Positions 33,701 through 47,559 of a stretch of DNA of 64,000 bases are shown piece by piece. The notes under the pieces are model-generated. The model was not told the origin of the DNA. It saw only the letters and a list, made by a program, of their open reading frames with translations, and did no database searches. Numbering within the stretch: position 1 is the first letter of the stretch; every line of letters starts with the position of its first letter. The stretch spans positions 169,172 through 233,171 of the forward strand of contig JANPWX010000161.1 of the NCBI GenBank assembly GCA_024734555.1, in the 5' to 3' direction. The DNA is from Trochalopteron elliotii. Lineage: Eukaryota > Chordata > Aves > Passeriformes > Leiothrichidae. The position numbers were made by a program, and so were the translations under genes.

Positions 33701-35689
33701 AATTTTATATGAAAGTGTGCAAAAAATACCTTTACTCGTTCTGAGGCAGAACCAGCGAGAGGAAGATCTGTGTTATCCCTGGGGTTTGGGGATGCTCACC
33801 TTGTCTCTGCATGAACCAGAGCCAGCTGGGTGCTGAAGCTGGACTTGGGACCTGCTTGACGCAGTGTGACCTGAACCAAAAAAGGGGAAAAGGGCTCAGA
33901 AATGGTCAGGAAGGGCAGAGGAAGGCTGGTGACCTCTTAATTAGTGGTTCTGAGAAAGTGAGGCTGAAATAGCTTCAGCTGCCAGCAACTGGAGCATGAG
34001 CTCCCTGCTCCCTGGGTGCCATCAGGAATAGAGAACGAGGACCCTACAGCTGCTTGCTTTGTCCTACACCCTGCTTGATGGAATAGGAAGGGTTAAACTC
34101 CCTCTGCAAATATCCAGGTGGGTGTGTGCTTCACACACTGAGCATCATCAAAGCACCGTTTGCCTTTTTTTTTTTTTATATAGCAGCAATACAATAACAC
34201 GTGAGAGGTGAAGGGGTGGAGGAACACTGCTCACAATGGGGAAAAAAAATCCAAACGGGAATCAAAAGGCCCTTGTGAAGTTGTTCTGCTCAGGAGCTGG
34301 GGAAGCAGCCACTGTAAAAGCTGGATAAATACTCGGGGGTCACTAAAAGGAAGCGCTGCCGTCAGGGTTTTTGGGAGGGTTTAATAACAGCCTCCACACC
34401 TGGGTGCCTTTTGTGAAGCCCTTGGGCACGGTGGTTTTCATTAAAGGGTTTTGTGGGGTGGAGCATGGCCAAGGGAAAGCAGGAATGAAGGATTGCTGGC
34501 GCTGCCTGCCATGCCCTCAGCAAACCCAGAGCCAGCCAGAGGGGCTGTGCTGGAGCAGGAAAGCCAGGCTCTCCAAGTGCTGTCCCACAATCCATTGTCC
34601 TCTCCCTGCAAGGCCAAGCAGCAGCTGTGGGCCTGGTGTCTCTCTCTGACCTCCCAGGGAAATCCTGAGCACACTTGTGCCCTGATTTCCTGCTGTGGCT
34701 GGTGCGAAGCAGGAAGGAATCATTCCAAGGAAGGTGTTCCCTGCTGTGCTGCAGGGTTGTAAGGTGAGTCAAGGGAGGAGGAGGACAGGATGGCTTTTTT
34801 TGCTCGTTTTGATCCTGCCTGGATTTTGAGGTGACTGTCCTGGAAAGTTCCCTTTTCACGGTTCCCCCTGAGCTTCCCCGTGGCAGAGGCAGGGATGTTT
34901 TGCTCTCAGGTATTTAGTGCACCTCACACAACCCCAGTTCTGCATGTTTGGGTGCTCTTTTCAATCTCAGAGTTCCAGAGATGGAAGGGGGATCCTTGAA
35001 CAGGCTCTGGCAGCAGCTGCATTTGGGAATATCGATGTGCTGCATGCCCTGGTGGTTTGGGGTGCTGGCCCCACAGGTGTCTGGCACACCATGCAGGTGT
35101 GAGAGCACACATGGGCTGGGAACAGGCTCTTCCCACACCTGCATTTCCCTAACCCAGGGAGTATGATGCAGGCTCAGGCTTGAGGGAATGGATAAGAGAT
35201 TTGGAGAACAAGTGTGGAATCAGAACACAGGTGCAGCATCCTGCCGTGGTTATCCTGCTGGATAACCTGGCCTGAGCCACTGCAAGGAGTGCTGTCCTAT
35301 AGGGATAAACCAGCAAAGAGACACCTCCAGGTCCAAAAGCCCAGCAATACTTTGATCACACCAGACAAGACCCTTTCCCCCCCGTCTTTCCTTCTTTTCC
35401 TTTCAAATGCTGGCAGTATCCAACCTGACACCTGTCCCCTTCTCCCACCCCTTCCTTTCCCAGCTCTTTCCTTTCAGGACAATTAGTAAAGTGTTTGGTC
35501 TTTCGTTCGGATGAATAATTAATTTCCCAGCTCGGTGAATGATTCATGTGCCATATGCCACAGCCCTGGGACGTGCCCGCCTCTTTGCACAAAGGGCAGC
35601 ACCGCTCCCCTGGCTGGGCCAGGGGACAGGGTGGTGATGTGGGAGAAAGGCTGGAGATGGGGGTGGGAGATCCCTGGGCAGGCAGGAGC

Positions 35690-35910
35690 TCGGCTCTGGC
35701 TTTGGAGGAGACAGGCATCCCGCCTTCTCCCGGCGCAGGATCCTGCCCGCGTGCCGCTCACGCGATTCCCGGCTCCATCCCTGCCGGCTCCTCTTCCCCG
35801 CCCCGCTCCGTTTCCTGAAGCCGCAGAGTGAGTCAGTCCCTCCCACGGGGCTGCTGGTCCCCGGGGCCACTGCCTCCCCTGCCAGGCACCCCTGCGGGTC
35901 CCCGGGGGCT
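35690..35910. promoter_or_regulatory. Intronic CpG-rich patch
   Basis: Contains CGCCTTCTCCCGGCGCAGGA, GTGCCGCTCACGCGATTCCC and similar CpG-dense runs. It could be an intragenic CpG island or regulatory element, with no direct evidence of transcription. Confidence 0.35.
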
Positions 35911-37256
35911 CCTGCTGCACCCCGACCCTCTTGCAGATCTCCTGGTGCGGGGGGATGCCCTCACTGTGCTGTGGAGATAAAGCCTTGGGCTTCTTTGCAC
36001 TTTGTACCTTGCTCTGGGAGGTACAGAGCCCGGCCTGAGGGAAAGGGCAGTGGGTTGTTTCCTCCTCATCCTCGCTGAGAAGGTGGGATCACACCGGTGG
36101 ATGCTCTGGGGTCTCACACCCCTCCTTTGGCCCTGCTGTGGTCTGCCCTTGCTTGTTCTCTGTTTCTCCTGTGGGGCCAGCACTCCTGTCTGCCCCCAGT
36201 GGTTTTAGGTTTCCACCGGGCCTGGGTGTGCAAACGCAGTTTGATCAGCTTCACCTCACCCTGCCAAATCCTGTATCCACTGAGAGGCAGCGTGGGGATG
36301 GAGGCAGGAGGGAGATGTGGGGTTTGGCCAACCCAGAACAGGGGCTGCTCCCTCATGCCCCAAATCCTGGGGGCTTCTTTGGGAAGGGGTGGCCTTGGGG
36401 GATCATCTCACCCCCCAGATCAAAGGCAGATTTTGTCCTTCAGCCTCATCACACTGCTCAGGGAGTCACTTGTGCCCATCCAGCCCTCTCCAAGCTGCTG
36501 GGAGGGGCAGCAGCAGGAGCTTTGCAGCAGCTCAATCCACCTGGGTCACAGCCCCGAAACCTAGAAAGAGCAAGAGAAGGTGATGCAGGCTTTGACGTCG
36601 CTCTGAACTGTGCCAAGGGCAGGACTTGGCCCTGCTGTCCCTGTCCCTTGGTGTCCCCAAGGCTGTGCTCTGCTGTGGCACCCTCAGAGTGGGTGACCTG
36701 ACCCCGCTGGCCCTGCCTCGAGCCAGGTTGGGACCCAAGAGCCTTGAGAAGGTCCTGCCACACACAGTGCTGCCTGCAGAGAGGGCAGGGATGAATTCAC
36801 CCCACTGATTCACCCCCAGAACAGGGCAGGAACGGGGTGAATTCATCAGGTAACTCACTCTGTGTCAGCCGTTTGACCAGTGTATTAATTATGAAGTAGT
36901 CTCCCCCGTAGAGTCAGGTGGCAGTGCAAGCCTTCAGGGGCCTTTCCACTTAATTATAAATATTAATTTGCATGCCAGCCAGCACCCTGCCTGCCCCAGA
37001 TTTTGGGCTGAGATTAGTTTGTCTCAGCCTGTGCCTCTCTCCACCCAGCACACCCTTTGCTGGGACAGTCTGTGTGAGTTTCAGCAGTGCTCCCTGAGGG
37101 GAATGCTTGAGAGGGGCTCAGTTTGGGGTCAGGGGGTGTGAATGGAGGGTCAGTCTGATTAATTTGGGGTTCAGCCTTTGCTTGGAGTCTCTGGTGTGAA
37201 GCCCTTTGCAGCGTGGTCTGAGCTGTGTGGGCTGTCCTTTAGGGCTGAGGGCTGCT

Positions 37257-37330
37257 GATGGGATGGGATGGGATGGGATGGGATGGGATGGGATGGGATG
37301 GGATGGGATGGGATGGGATGGGGTGGGGTT
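37257..37330 (+). repeat. (GGGAT)n microsatellite
   Basis: About thirteen uninterrupted GATGG/GGGAT pentamers, followed by imperfect GGGGT-type units to about 37365. Confidence 0.96.
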
Positions 37331-38321
37331 AGGTGGAATGGGGATGGGGTGGGATGATGATGGGAGCCCAGCAATGCACAGCCCTGGCACAGGGGGGCAC
37401 GATGGGTGCTGTAGAGTGGGACAGTGCCCAAATTCAGTGTTGACTTTGCATGGGCAGGGCAATCACACATCATTGGTGCTTCATCCTGCGCAGTCCCAAA
37501 AAGCAGGAACTCCTTTAAAATGAGTTTATTCTTGGGGTTTTTTTTCCTTCTCTTGACCCCTGGGGGAAGAGATCTGAAGGTGCAGGTCTTCATCTGGGGG
37601 TGAGGGTGTGTGCTCTGCTCAGCTGCTGCTGTGGGTGAGCCAGGCTGTGTCCCAAAGCCCACAGGTGTGGTGGCCCCAGCGGGAGCTCGCCCTCCTCCCC
37701 AGAGCCTCCAAATAAATAAAATAAAATAATCATCCTGGTTGCAAACACAAAGCATTGGATTATTATTTTTTCACTCTCCTGAAAGAGTGTTTTTGTCTGC
37801 TGGTGATTGCTCACTATTCAATTATACTTAGGGGAATTAGCATATATTTCCCATCCTGCCTCCTCTCTCATTTGCATCCTTCCAAAAGCTCCTCTCTGCT
37901 CTTTTCTCCACCTGAAGTCTCTCTTCCCCCTTTCCTCTCAAGTAAAACTAACCCCTTTGCCTGGGTGACCTATAAAAACGCCTTCACTTTTTTTTTTCTT
38001 CCCTTCTTTTTTTCCTCCAGTACATATGATGAAAAGCATGAGATCACTGCGATTTTTATAGCCTAAATCTGGCAGCTTTTTTCAAATAACTTGGATGGTG
38101 AGATGTTATTTTAGTTTGGGTCCTTGCCTAAAAATAAAGAATAATTATTAGCACATCAGACGTGGATATTGTAAGTGATCAGAAAGGGTTTAAATTGTTT
38201 TACAGATACTGGAGCTGCTGCCCTGTGGCAGCACAAAGGTCTGTCACAGCCCGAGTCCCATCTCAGGAGCTGAGAGAAACCTTACTTCAGAAACTGGAAG
38301 TTCTGGCTGATATGGTTTTTA

Positions 38322-38322
38322 A

Positions 38323-38355
<33 letters not shown>

Positions 38356-38356
38356 A
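38322..38356. repeat. (TA)n dinucleotide array
   Basis: TATATATATATATATATA is interrupted by a single TT, about 33 bp in all. It is self-complementary. Confidence 0.93.
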
Positions 38357-38889
38357 ATAAAAGTCACGGTTAGCGGGTAAATAAACAATTGACAGGTGAG
38401 ATATGCTGAAGTCTGAAGCAGCAAGGTGTGTTTTGAGCACTGGATTTATAATTGGCAGTGATGTGACGGTGGTGTCTGTGCCTCCCAGAGAAGCCTGGAG
38501 AGGGATGTGTGTAACTTCCAGCTTGGGAAAAGCAGCCAGCAGCCTGGCTGGGAGCTTGGTTCGCTTTTCCCAGCCACTTTATGAGGTCTAAGGGTGGTGT
38601 GGGGCTGCTCAGAGCGTTCCCAGAGGCTCTGGGCTGGATGGGTTTGCTGGGAGCAGCTCCCGTGTGGTCCCGGTGCCTCTTCCCTCAAGCAGGAGGATGT
38701 GCAGGCACCTGTGTCACAGCAGAGGGTCAGCTTTTTGTCGCCGCTCGGGTGACAGGTCTGGGTGCAGCCGCCTCGGTCTGGTGATCTGTCCGAACCTCCT
38801 TCCCAGAGAGCTCGTGATGTCCCCTGTCCCCCAGCGAGGACAAGGAGCATGTCACCTTGCCACAGAGGAGTCCCATTCTTAGCAGCTAA

Positions 38890-39060
38890 TTTAGAGCGCG
38901 GGGAAGGAGTGCCCTGAAATCGCCCGAGCCTTGCCTGGAGGCTCAGCGCGGCGGCTCCCGAGCCCTTCAAACAAATCTGGGTTAGCCGAGGACTTGGCAG
39001 CCGGGGCGCTCCCGGGCGCCGCTCCTGCCCCGGGGACGGGAGGTGTGGTGAGGCTGCCCG
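38890..39060. promoter_or_regulatory. Intronic CpG-rich patch
   Basis: Dense CpG (GGCTCAGCGCGGCGGCTCCC, GGGGCGCTCCCGGGCGCCGC). It is a short intragenic island within intron 3, of unknown role. Confidence 0.35.
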
Positions 39061-40875
39061 GGCTCCACCTCCATCGCTCCAGCCCTGATGAGGGGAGAGA
39101 GCTGCCCATCCCAATCCTGCGCTGCTGGCAGGAGCCTTTCCAGCTGGGCTGGCTTTGGCGAGTCCTCGGGAGAAGGGCTGGAGCCTGCATCCTGCCCAGG
39201 AGCATCCTGGAGGTGCTTGGGGCTGGCCAGAGTCAGGGCTGGGACTGGTCCTGCCCCTTTGGGGGAAGCTGGTGACACTCCAGGGGCTGGGACAGGAGGA
39301 GCAAAAGCTGAAGGAGGGTCTCTGGGTTTCCAGCATGACTTTGGCACAGTGTGTCCCCTGTGCTGGCATTTTGGGGAGCGCTGGGGTGCCCTGCTCTCGC
39401 TGCAGGGTGTGTGAAAGGGTGGGGAATGACGGGGCTCTTCTCCCTCCCTGGCGCTGCCGAGTGGCCGTGCTTTATCATACTTATTGATTTTGATCTTACA
39501 ACCAATTTAAACAGCACGGCTCTCCCCAGCCTCTGGGTGCTCCTGACTTAATTAAGTCCCTTTTCTGTTCTCCTTGTCAGTCCTGTGGGCAGCAGGAGCT
39601 GGGCATGGGCTGGGGCACGGAGACTGTGTGGAAAGGGCTCGGGGGGAAAAGGGAAAGTGCCAGCAAGGGTAAAAGATCCCTTTAAATATCAGGAATAAGC
39701 AGTGTGATACACAGAGGGTTGAGGGCAATGCATCCCAGCTGCTGCTGGGGCCAGGCTGTGACCCCCTGTGCTGGGGCAGGGAGGAAGAGGAGAGTGGGAA
39801 AAGGAGCTGAAACAACCTGGTTTGCAGATGTGAGAGCGTCTCCGCTGCCAGGGTATCCTAGGAAACCCAGCCGCCTTTCTGGAGGGACAGGTTGGTACCT
39901 GCTGTACCTCAGGGAGAGGGTGAGAGAAAGAGTGCTAATTGCTCAGCACGCCAGAGAGCTGCTCTGGCCTGTAATTAGATGAATTAGTGGAACAATGACC
40001 CAATTTCCCTCGCTTTTTGGATTGCTGCAAACAACCCTGAGGTTGCTGCCTCCCTCTGTCCCGTTCTCCTCCCCATCCCCTCCTCTCCCACCCCCTGCTG
40101 CTCCACTGCAGCTTCACTGCTCCTCACTCAGCATCTGGGGACCAAGCCTGGGTGGGAGAGGGTTCTGGCAGCATCCCTGAGGTGCAGCATCCTTGTTCCC
40201 AGAGCAGGTGCAGGGGCCCCGAGCCTTTCCACTGTTGGACTCAGTGTGCACCAGCTCCCTCCTGCCCCAATTTGTTTTCCAGAGATGGGCTTAAAAAAAA
40301 AAAAATGTATGTGTTTCAAAAGAAAACCTCTGGAGTCCTTCCTGTGCCTGCTGGTTTGCCTTCCAAGGTCATCAAACTTTCATTACTATGGATTTTGGAA
40401 TGTATGTGAGGTTCTTGGCTCCTTCTCAGCAGTCCCAGAGGTGGGACTCCGAGGAAGCTCCATGTGTGGAAAAAGCCAGGGCAGCTGCTGGCTGGAGGTG
40501 CTGCCACAGGAGCACAGAGGGGAGTGACTCACATCTCTGGGGTGCTGCTCCTGGTCCACGTGCCACCTTCCTGGGAGGGAGGTTGATGCCATGCAGCTGG
40601 GATGAATGTGGTGTTGAGACCCCAGATGGGTGATGTGGGGCTGTCCCCAGCCATCCTGGGGTGTGGGAGGCACTGATGGGGTGCTGCTGGGGCTGGGGGG
40701 CTCCTGCCTGCCTTTCTCTGATCATAGCAGTCCATGAACTTGGGTGCGAGCATCAAACGAGGCTCACTGACCTTTGGGAGGAGTTGAATCCCAGGGACCT
40801 GGTTTTCCTCCTGGCTTCCTGCAGCCTGGTGTGAGAACACAGCCCTGAAATGGCCAAGGGCTTTCCCTGGGATGA

Positions 40876-41879
<1,004 letters not shown>

Positions 41880-42032
41880 GCTTGCAGATTGTCCTGAAAT
41901 CCATCATGAAGGCCATGGTGCCTCTCCTCCAGATCGGCCTGCTGCTCTTTTTTGCCATCCTCATGTTTGCCATCATCGGCCTGGAGTTCTACAGCGGGAA
42001 GCTGCACCGAGCCTGCTACACCAACAATTCAG
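41880..42032 (+). CDS. CACNA1E: CACNA1E exon 5: S4-S5 linker, IS5 and start of pore turret
   Basis: A 153-nt exon, the usual Cav2 length. It encodes (S)[39 protein letters not shown] and [23 protein letters not shown] is the S4-S5 linker that couples the voltage sensor to the gate, [20 protein letters not shown] is IS5, and the tail enters the extracellular turret. YSGKLHRAC is Cav2.3-specific; Cav2.1 and Cav2.2 have YMGKFH. CYTNNS carries an N-glycosylation-like NNS(G) sequence. Acceptor CCTCCCAG ends at 41879. The donor is a weak CAG/GTGGGG. Confidence 0.97.
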
Positions 42033-42132
42033 GTGGGGACAAGGGCTTGGCACCCTCTCCACGGGTGGAGGAAAGCTGGGACGAGCTGCCCCTCACCTCT
42101 GCCCCCTTTGGCTCTGTGCTGTGTGCCCGCAG
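42033..42132 (+). other. CACNA1E: CACNA1E intron 5 (100 bp)
   Basis: A very short intron with a non-optimal donor (GTGGGG) and a good acceptor (TGCCCGCAG). It is open in the exon 5 frame along its whole length. If retained it would add 33 codons and then meet TGA at 42134. Confidence 0.92.
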
Positions 42133-42314
42133 GTGAACTGGAGGAGCTGGACCCCCCCCATCCCTGCGGGGTGCAGGGTTGCCCCCCGGGCTATGAGTGC
42201 CGGGAGTGGATCGGTCCCAACGACGGGATCACGCAGTTCGACAACATCCTCTTCGCTGTGCTGACCGTCTTCCAGTGCATCACCATGGAAGGGTGGACCA
42301 CAGTCCTCTACAAC
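42133..42314 (+). CDS. CACNA1E: CACNA1E exon 6: domain I pore loop with selectivity filter
   Basis: A 182-nt exon encoding (G)[39 protein letters not shown] and [20 protein letters not shown], then N. The cysteine-bearing turret [17 protein letters not shown] is characteristic of Cav2.3. QCITMEGW contains the domain I glutamate of the EEEE calcium-selectivity ring. The residues just after the exon 5 junction (GELEEL) vary from the mammalian wording I recall, which is normal for this extracellular turret. Acceptor CCCGCAG and donor GTGAGT are both consensus. Confidence 0.97.
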
Positions 42315-45300
42315 GTGAGTCCTGCTGCCCTGGGGGGCTCTCTGGGCAGCTGGGGGTGGGCAGCTGGAGGCTGTTGCTGACTGCTGCAATGCGGAGTTGC
42401 AATCTAGAGTTTCCTTCGTGATGGAGATGGGGTTAATCCTTCCAGAGGGGTGTGCTCCATGCCTCCAGGCAAAGGGAGCTCTGAGGGCTTGGTCCCCACC
42501 TCTGACTTGTTGCAGAGAGCAAAACCTCGTGGGCATGTCCTGCAGTGATCCTCCTGCTTGAAGGCTGTCCCTGGGGAGGAATACTTCCTTGCCTGCTCCT
42601 CCTGTGCTCCCCAGGGCAGCTCTGTGAGAGTGGACATGTTTTCTGGGCATTGCAGACCGGGCAGAGGATGTCTGGTGGCCTGGGAAAGCCTCAGACATGG
42701 GCTCAGACCCCTTCTCTGGGGCAGGAACAGCATTTTAGCGTCCAGCAGGGAGCTGGGATCTTTGTGCTGATGGAGCAGGGAGTGGCTGGGCTGAGTCCCT
42801 GTGCTTTGCAGCTGCTGGGAGCTGCTGATGCCCAAGCCCTTGGAGTGCCCAGAGAGCAACTCGAGGGCAAAGCTGGAAGAAAAGCTCCAGGCGATCTCAG
42901 AGTGCAATATCGCCGTGGGCGACTGGCCATGTAAGCATGTTTGAGTTTGTGGGCTAGAAGCAATCGTGCCTGTTCTGTTCCCAGCCTAATTTCAGCACCA
43001 ATTTTGGCGTCATTGCACCGGGAATGTTTTTATACCCTGGTTCCCATAACGCCCGGGGATTTGCAGAGTGGCGATGCTCTGCGGGAGGCAAACAGGATGG
43101 CATGTGGTGGGGAAACTGCTTCAGGAGGGACTCTGAACTCTGTTCAGGAGGGACTTTCAGGGGGAAAGGCTGTTTTTAAACCCCAGGCCAGTGTCAGGCT
43201 GTCAGCATTGGGGCCCCCTTTCCTTGCTCAGTCTGTCACAGGGTCCCTCTGGGGGTGTAGGATGGCGTGTGTGGACAGATGGATTGTGAAACCTAGACTG
43301 GAGTAGAAAGGGGAGAGTTCATTGCAAAGGCTTGGCCTTTCCACGAGGATTTGGTTTTCCTCTTCCTAAAGGAGATGGCAGTGTCAGGATCTTGCTATGT
43401 CAGTGGGGGAATTAAGCAGGATTGGACCATCTGAGCTTCCAGACTGAAAAAAATGCAATTTTGTGTCCGTTTCTGGTGTGTCAATGGGATTAGAGACTTA
43501 CTCACACCACTTATTGCCCAGGTATAATTGAGCATATCAGGGAAGGTCGTTTTCCAGTGCCCTGGGCAGCTGCTCCCACTGTCATATGTAGCCTGTGGAT
43601 GCCTGTGGCTGGTGCCAGCCACCTGCCCTGGGCCTTGCTCTTGTGTTAATGACTCCCTGCAAAACCTGCTTCCATCAGTGCTCCCCTTCCCAGCCCTTGG
43701 AGCCTGCAGAAATCAGCAGCAGCACTCCCTGTGCTGGAGTCCTGCTGGTGGGGTGTGAGGGGATGGGGAACAGACAGGCAGTTTATGGTCTGGTGGAGCT
43801 CAGGGGTTTGTTTGAGTGAGTCTGGTCTCCTGCTCCTTGGGGTGTCCTTGCTGGGAAGGCTGGAGCTGATCCCTTCAGTGTCTGGGATTTGCCGATTCAT
43901 CATTTGGGTCTGAACACCCAGGAGCTCTGGAAACTGTGCCTGCCCTACAGGAACCCCTATTTACTACCCTAGGTGCTGAACTGGGGTTTCTCTGGAACCC
44001 CTGTGGGGATCCAAATCATCTTCCCAGCACGATTAGCAAAGCTGGGCAGACGTGCTCTGTCACCCATGTCACTGTCATGCTCTGTCACCACCTTCCCAAT
44101 GGCCAGGGCCATAAATAAGTTGCTTTCTTTCCCTGTTCCTCTGCAAAGGACCAGCTGTTACTGACCAGTTGAGGAAAGGAGCAGGGACCTTCTCTGGCTT
44201 TTAACTGAATGAGAGTTTGGAGCCTTGGTATCATTAAATGCTGCTGATTCAGCTCGGGGGGGTGGGTGGCCAGAGCTGGTATTCCCAGCACTGCTGGGCT
44301 GCACCTCCTGTCCTCCCCAGGGAATTCTCAGGGGGCTCATGGTGCAAAGGTTGTGGGTGCTCAGTCCTTTTGCTGCTTGGAGACAGAAAAATGGATTTCT
44401 GTCCTTTTGTTTTTAATAAAAAGATGAGGGACGCAGTCCCTGGGGGATGCAGGAGGAGGGCTGGAAAACCACAGGGGTGCTCTGCCATCACCTTCATCCC
44501 TTGGGGCAGCAAGCCAGAGCAGGCTCCTGCTGCTAAGCAGCGTGGACCTTGCCCAGCCCATGGCCCAGGTTTGGGGGTTCAGCAGGGGACTCTGTTTTCC
44601 CACCAGGATAAAGTGATGGGAGGCTGTGTCCTTGTGGATTAACGCTGCAGGGGAGAGGGAGATGGCAGGAGAACCACTTTAGCAATCTCTCAAAGAAATT
44701 GCTTACTCTAGAATTCCCCTGTGTGGCTGTATCATGATTTTAAGATCTGTTTTTCCACCATTCTACCAGGTCTAGGAGTGTGGCTCCTGGAATTTGCAGG
44801 CAGCATTACAACAAGCTAATTTTCACATGGATTATTTCATCCCTGTGCTTGCTCTTTGCTTTCTTCATGTCAGCTTTGCCCTCATGAAGCAGAAATCACA
44901 GTATGGGTTGAAATAAAAGAATTTTGGGGTGTTGTGGCTTTTCCAGCTCCTGTCCCCGGGAGCCTGGGGGACTTTGATTTCTTTTGGAGGGGAGCTGGAC
45001 TTTGAGACTGCCTCTGTGGTCTGAAACAGGGCCTAAGAAATATTTTGGTTTTCTTCTTCTCCTGGAGCAGACGCCCCTTCCCTGGGCTGGCTCCAGACCA
45101 AGGCTGATTTCTGTAGGGACCAGAGGGAAGCACAGTGCTGGCAAAGAGACTCACTGTCCTACTTCTCTGCCTCTGCAGCCGTGCTGGCGTGGGGCAGGGA
45201 TGCATTTTGTCATGAAACTGTGCTGCTGGAGCTTGGGGGATGGCAGGGCTGCTGAGGGGCTCCCCAGCAGTGGGGCACATGTGGCTTTGGATGCTCAGCC

Positions 45301-45509
45301 CAGCTCCCACCATCCCAGGAAGCAAACTGCTGAGGAGTTTGAAATCAGTATTTTCTGAGGGAGCTGGGAGGGCTCACCCTGGAGGAAAATGAGGCTTGGG
45401 GGAGGATTTGCTCACTTCCCTACAGCTCTCTGACAGGAGGTTGTGACCAGGTGGGGTTTGGTCTCTTCTCCCAGGCAACAGGGTGGGAAGAATTGCCCTC
45501 AAGTTGCAC

Positions 45510-45765
45510 CAGGTGAGGTCCAGATTGGATATTTAGGAAAAAAAAACTCCAAAAGGGCTGTCAAGCCCTGGCACAGGCTGCCCAGGAAAGCACCAGGGTC
45601 ACCGTTGCTGGAGGGGTTTAAAAGATGTGCAGATGTGGCACCTGGGGACATCTTTTAAATGTCCCCATCTTTTAAATGGTTGAGTGGTGGCCTTGGCAGT
45701 GCTGGGTTAGTGGTTGGACTCGATGACCTCAGAGGGCTTTCCCAACCCAGACACTGTTGTGATTA
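45510..45765 (+). mobile_element. CR1 LINE 3'-end fragment, sense, with internal palindrome
   Basis: GGCACAGGCTGCCCAGGAAA, TGCAGATGTGGCACCTGGGG, GTGGCCTTGGCAGTGCTGGG and GGTTGGACTCGATGACCTCA are diagnostic of one avian CR1 subfamily (compare 17622-18030 in antisense). Inside it ATCTTTTAAAT is duplicated, creating a GGGGACAT...ATGTCCCC palindrome at 45644-45666. Confidence 0.9.
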
Positions 45766-46413
45766 TTCCTGCTGGCACTGCTCACAGGCTCTGAGCCTGC
45801 TGAGTGTTTCCCTGCATGGATCTGGCTGTCAGGGTGAACTCCTCATCCTCTCCTGGCACAAGGGATTGGGACCACAGGGAAAGCAGGAGGGCCAAACAGC
45901 ACAGGGAGCCTTAGGAGATGCCAGGGCTGAGTGCTGAGAGCCTTCTGGGTGCTTTTGCAGCAGGAGGGGAGCGTTTGCTGGGGGAAAGAACACCAAGCTG
46001 CTAGTGGCTTCCAAAAACACCTCCCAAAATGCAGTGGTGGCGGGCAGAGCTGAGTCCATGGCCTCTGGGGAGGTGGGTCTGGGTCTTGCAGCCCCATGCA
46101 GAGCTGCAGCAGAGAGCCAGGAGGCTGCAGGGGCGCAGGTTGGGTGCCAAGTGTGAGCTGTGTGTGCAGGAGTGGCTGGAAAACAGGAACTGCTGCAAGG
46201 ATGGGGGTTTGCAGCATGTGTGACTCAACTCCCACGTGCTTCCAGCGTGCTGGAGGTGCTGGGGCTGGGAGGGGAGGGTCCCCTCAGTGTCTGGGATCTC
46301 TTCTATGCGTGGGGTGCAGAAGGGTTTTGGTGAATCTCACCATGTGCAAAAGTCATTTCGTGCTGCCGGGTGCAGGGCAGGGTTTGGTTTTGTCTGTGGA
46401 GCACCAAACTTGA

Positions 46414-46680
46414 GATCACAGAATGGTTTGGATTGGAAGGGGCCTTTTAAAGATCATCTGGTCCAACCCCTCTGCCAGGGGCAGGGACACCTTCCCCTAG
46501 TCCAGGCTTCTCAGAACCCCATCCAACCTGACCTTGAACACTTTCAGAGGTGGGGCATCCAGCACCTCTCTGGGCCACCTTTGCCAGCGTGTGACCACCC
46601 TCCTTGGAAAAAAAAATTTCCTTATATCTAATTTAAATCAACCCTCTTTCAGATTAAAACTACTACCCCTTGTCCTGCTA
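46414..46680 (-). mobile_element. CR1 LINE 3'-end, antisense
   Basis: GATCACAGAATGGTTTGGAT, AAAGATCATCTGGTCCAACC, GGGCAGGGACACCTTCCCCT, CATCCAACCTGACCTTGAAC, GTGGGGCATCCAGCACCTCT and ACTACCCCTTGTCCTGCTA are in perfect antisense CR1 order. This is one of the better-preserved copies. Confidence 0.94.
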
Positions 46681-47559
46681 AAATGTTTGTCCTCATCTTC
46701 CTTCTGAGCCTCGTTAAAGTTCTGAGGGTCTTCTGCTGGAGCCTGGCTTTGAAATGCAGTGACACATCCATCCTTTTTGAAACAGGGACTGTTCAGGCCA
46801 GCCTGATGTGGGGCACTGGGGAAGGGAGGTGTGTTAATATCACTGGTCATGCTGGAGCACATGGGTTAGAAATGTGAGCAGGGCTTGGCTGTTCTGCTTC
46901 CTGCCCCGTCCCCATTTGCCCCAGTCGACCTTGGAGGGGGTCACAGGAGGAATGGGTTGCAGAGCAGTTGTTTTTCCCTCTGTGTGTGTACAAAATTGCT
47001 CATTGGCATCAATTCCTGGGGTTTCATAGCTGTCCCTTGGCATGCTCAGCACTGAGCTGCCCTTCCCCACCACCTTTGTGTGAGCAGTGTGGGTGAGACC
47101 TGAGCATGGTGCAGCTCTGGGTGGGTTTCTCCTCAACCTTTTGGAAGAGTGAGGCTTTCCATACAGCAGCCAGGAGGCAGCAAAATTAATGACTCGACCA
47201 GAGAGGATTTTCCTCTTTTTTGGGGGGTGTTTGCTCAGACCTGAGACGAGCTGGGAAACCTCCCTGAGCCCCAGTGCTTCCAGGAGCTGCTGCAGATCCC
47301 GGTGTCTGTCAGCAGGGCAGGAGCTGCAGCAGTGCCAGCCGTGTGCCAAGGGTGGTGGGAATTCTGCTGCTGGTGCAAAGATGCCCAAAACAAGCCCTGA
47401 CACCACAGTGATGGGCTGGAGGAGCTCAGTACAGCAGGAAGCTGGGAGTGTGATGCATAACGCTGGCTCCCAGCAAGGAGCTGGGAAGAGGAGAAGGAGG
47501 AGGAGGGAGAGGTGGGAGGGATGGCAAAAAGAGGGAAACCACCTGGATTTTTAGCCCTC

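Noticed and set aside
42988..43010. Possible REST/NRSF (RE1) site, TTCAGCACC
   Set aside because: Only the left half-site matches. The right half GGACAGC-type sequence is missing at the right spacing.
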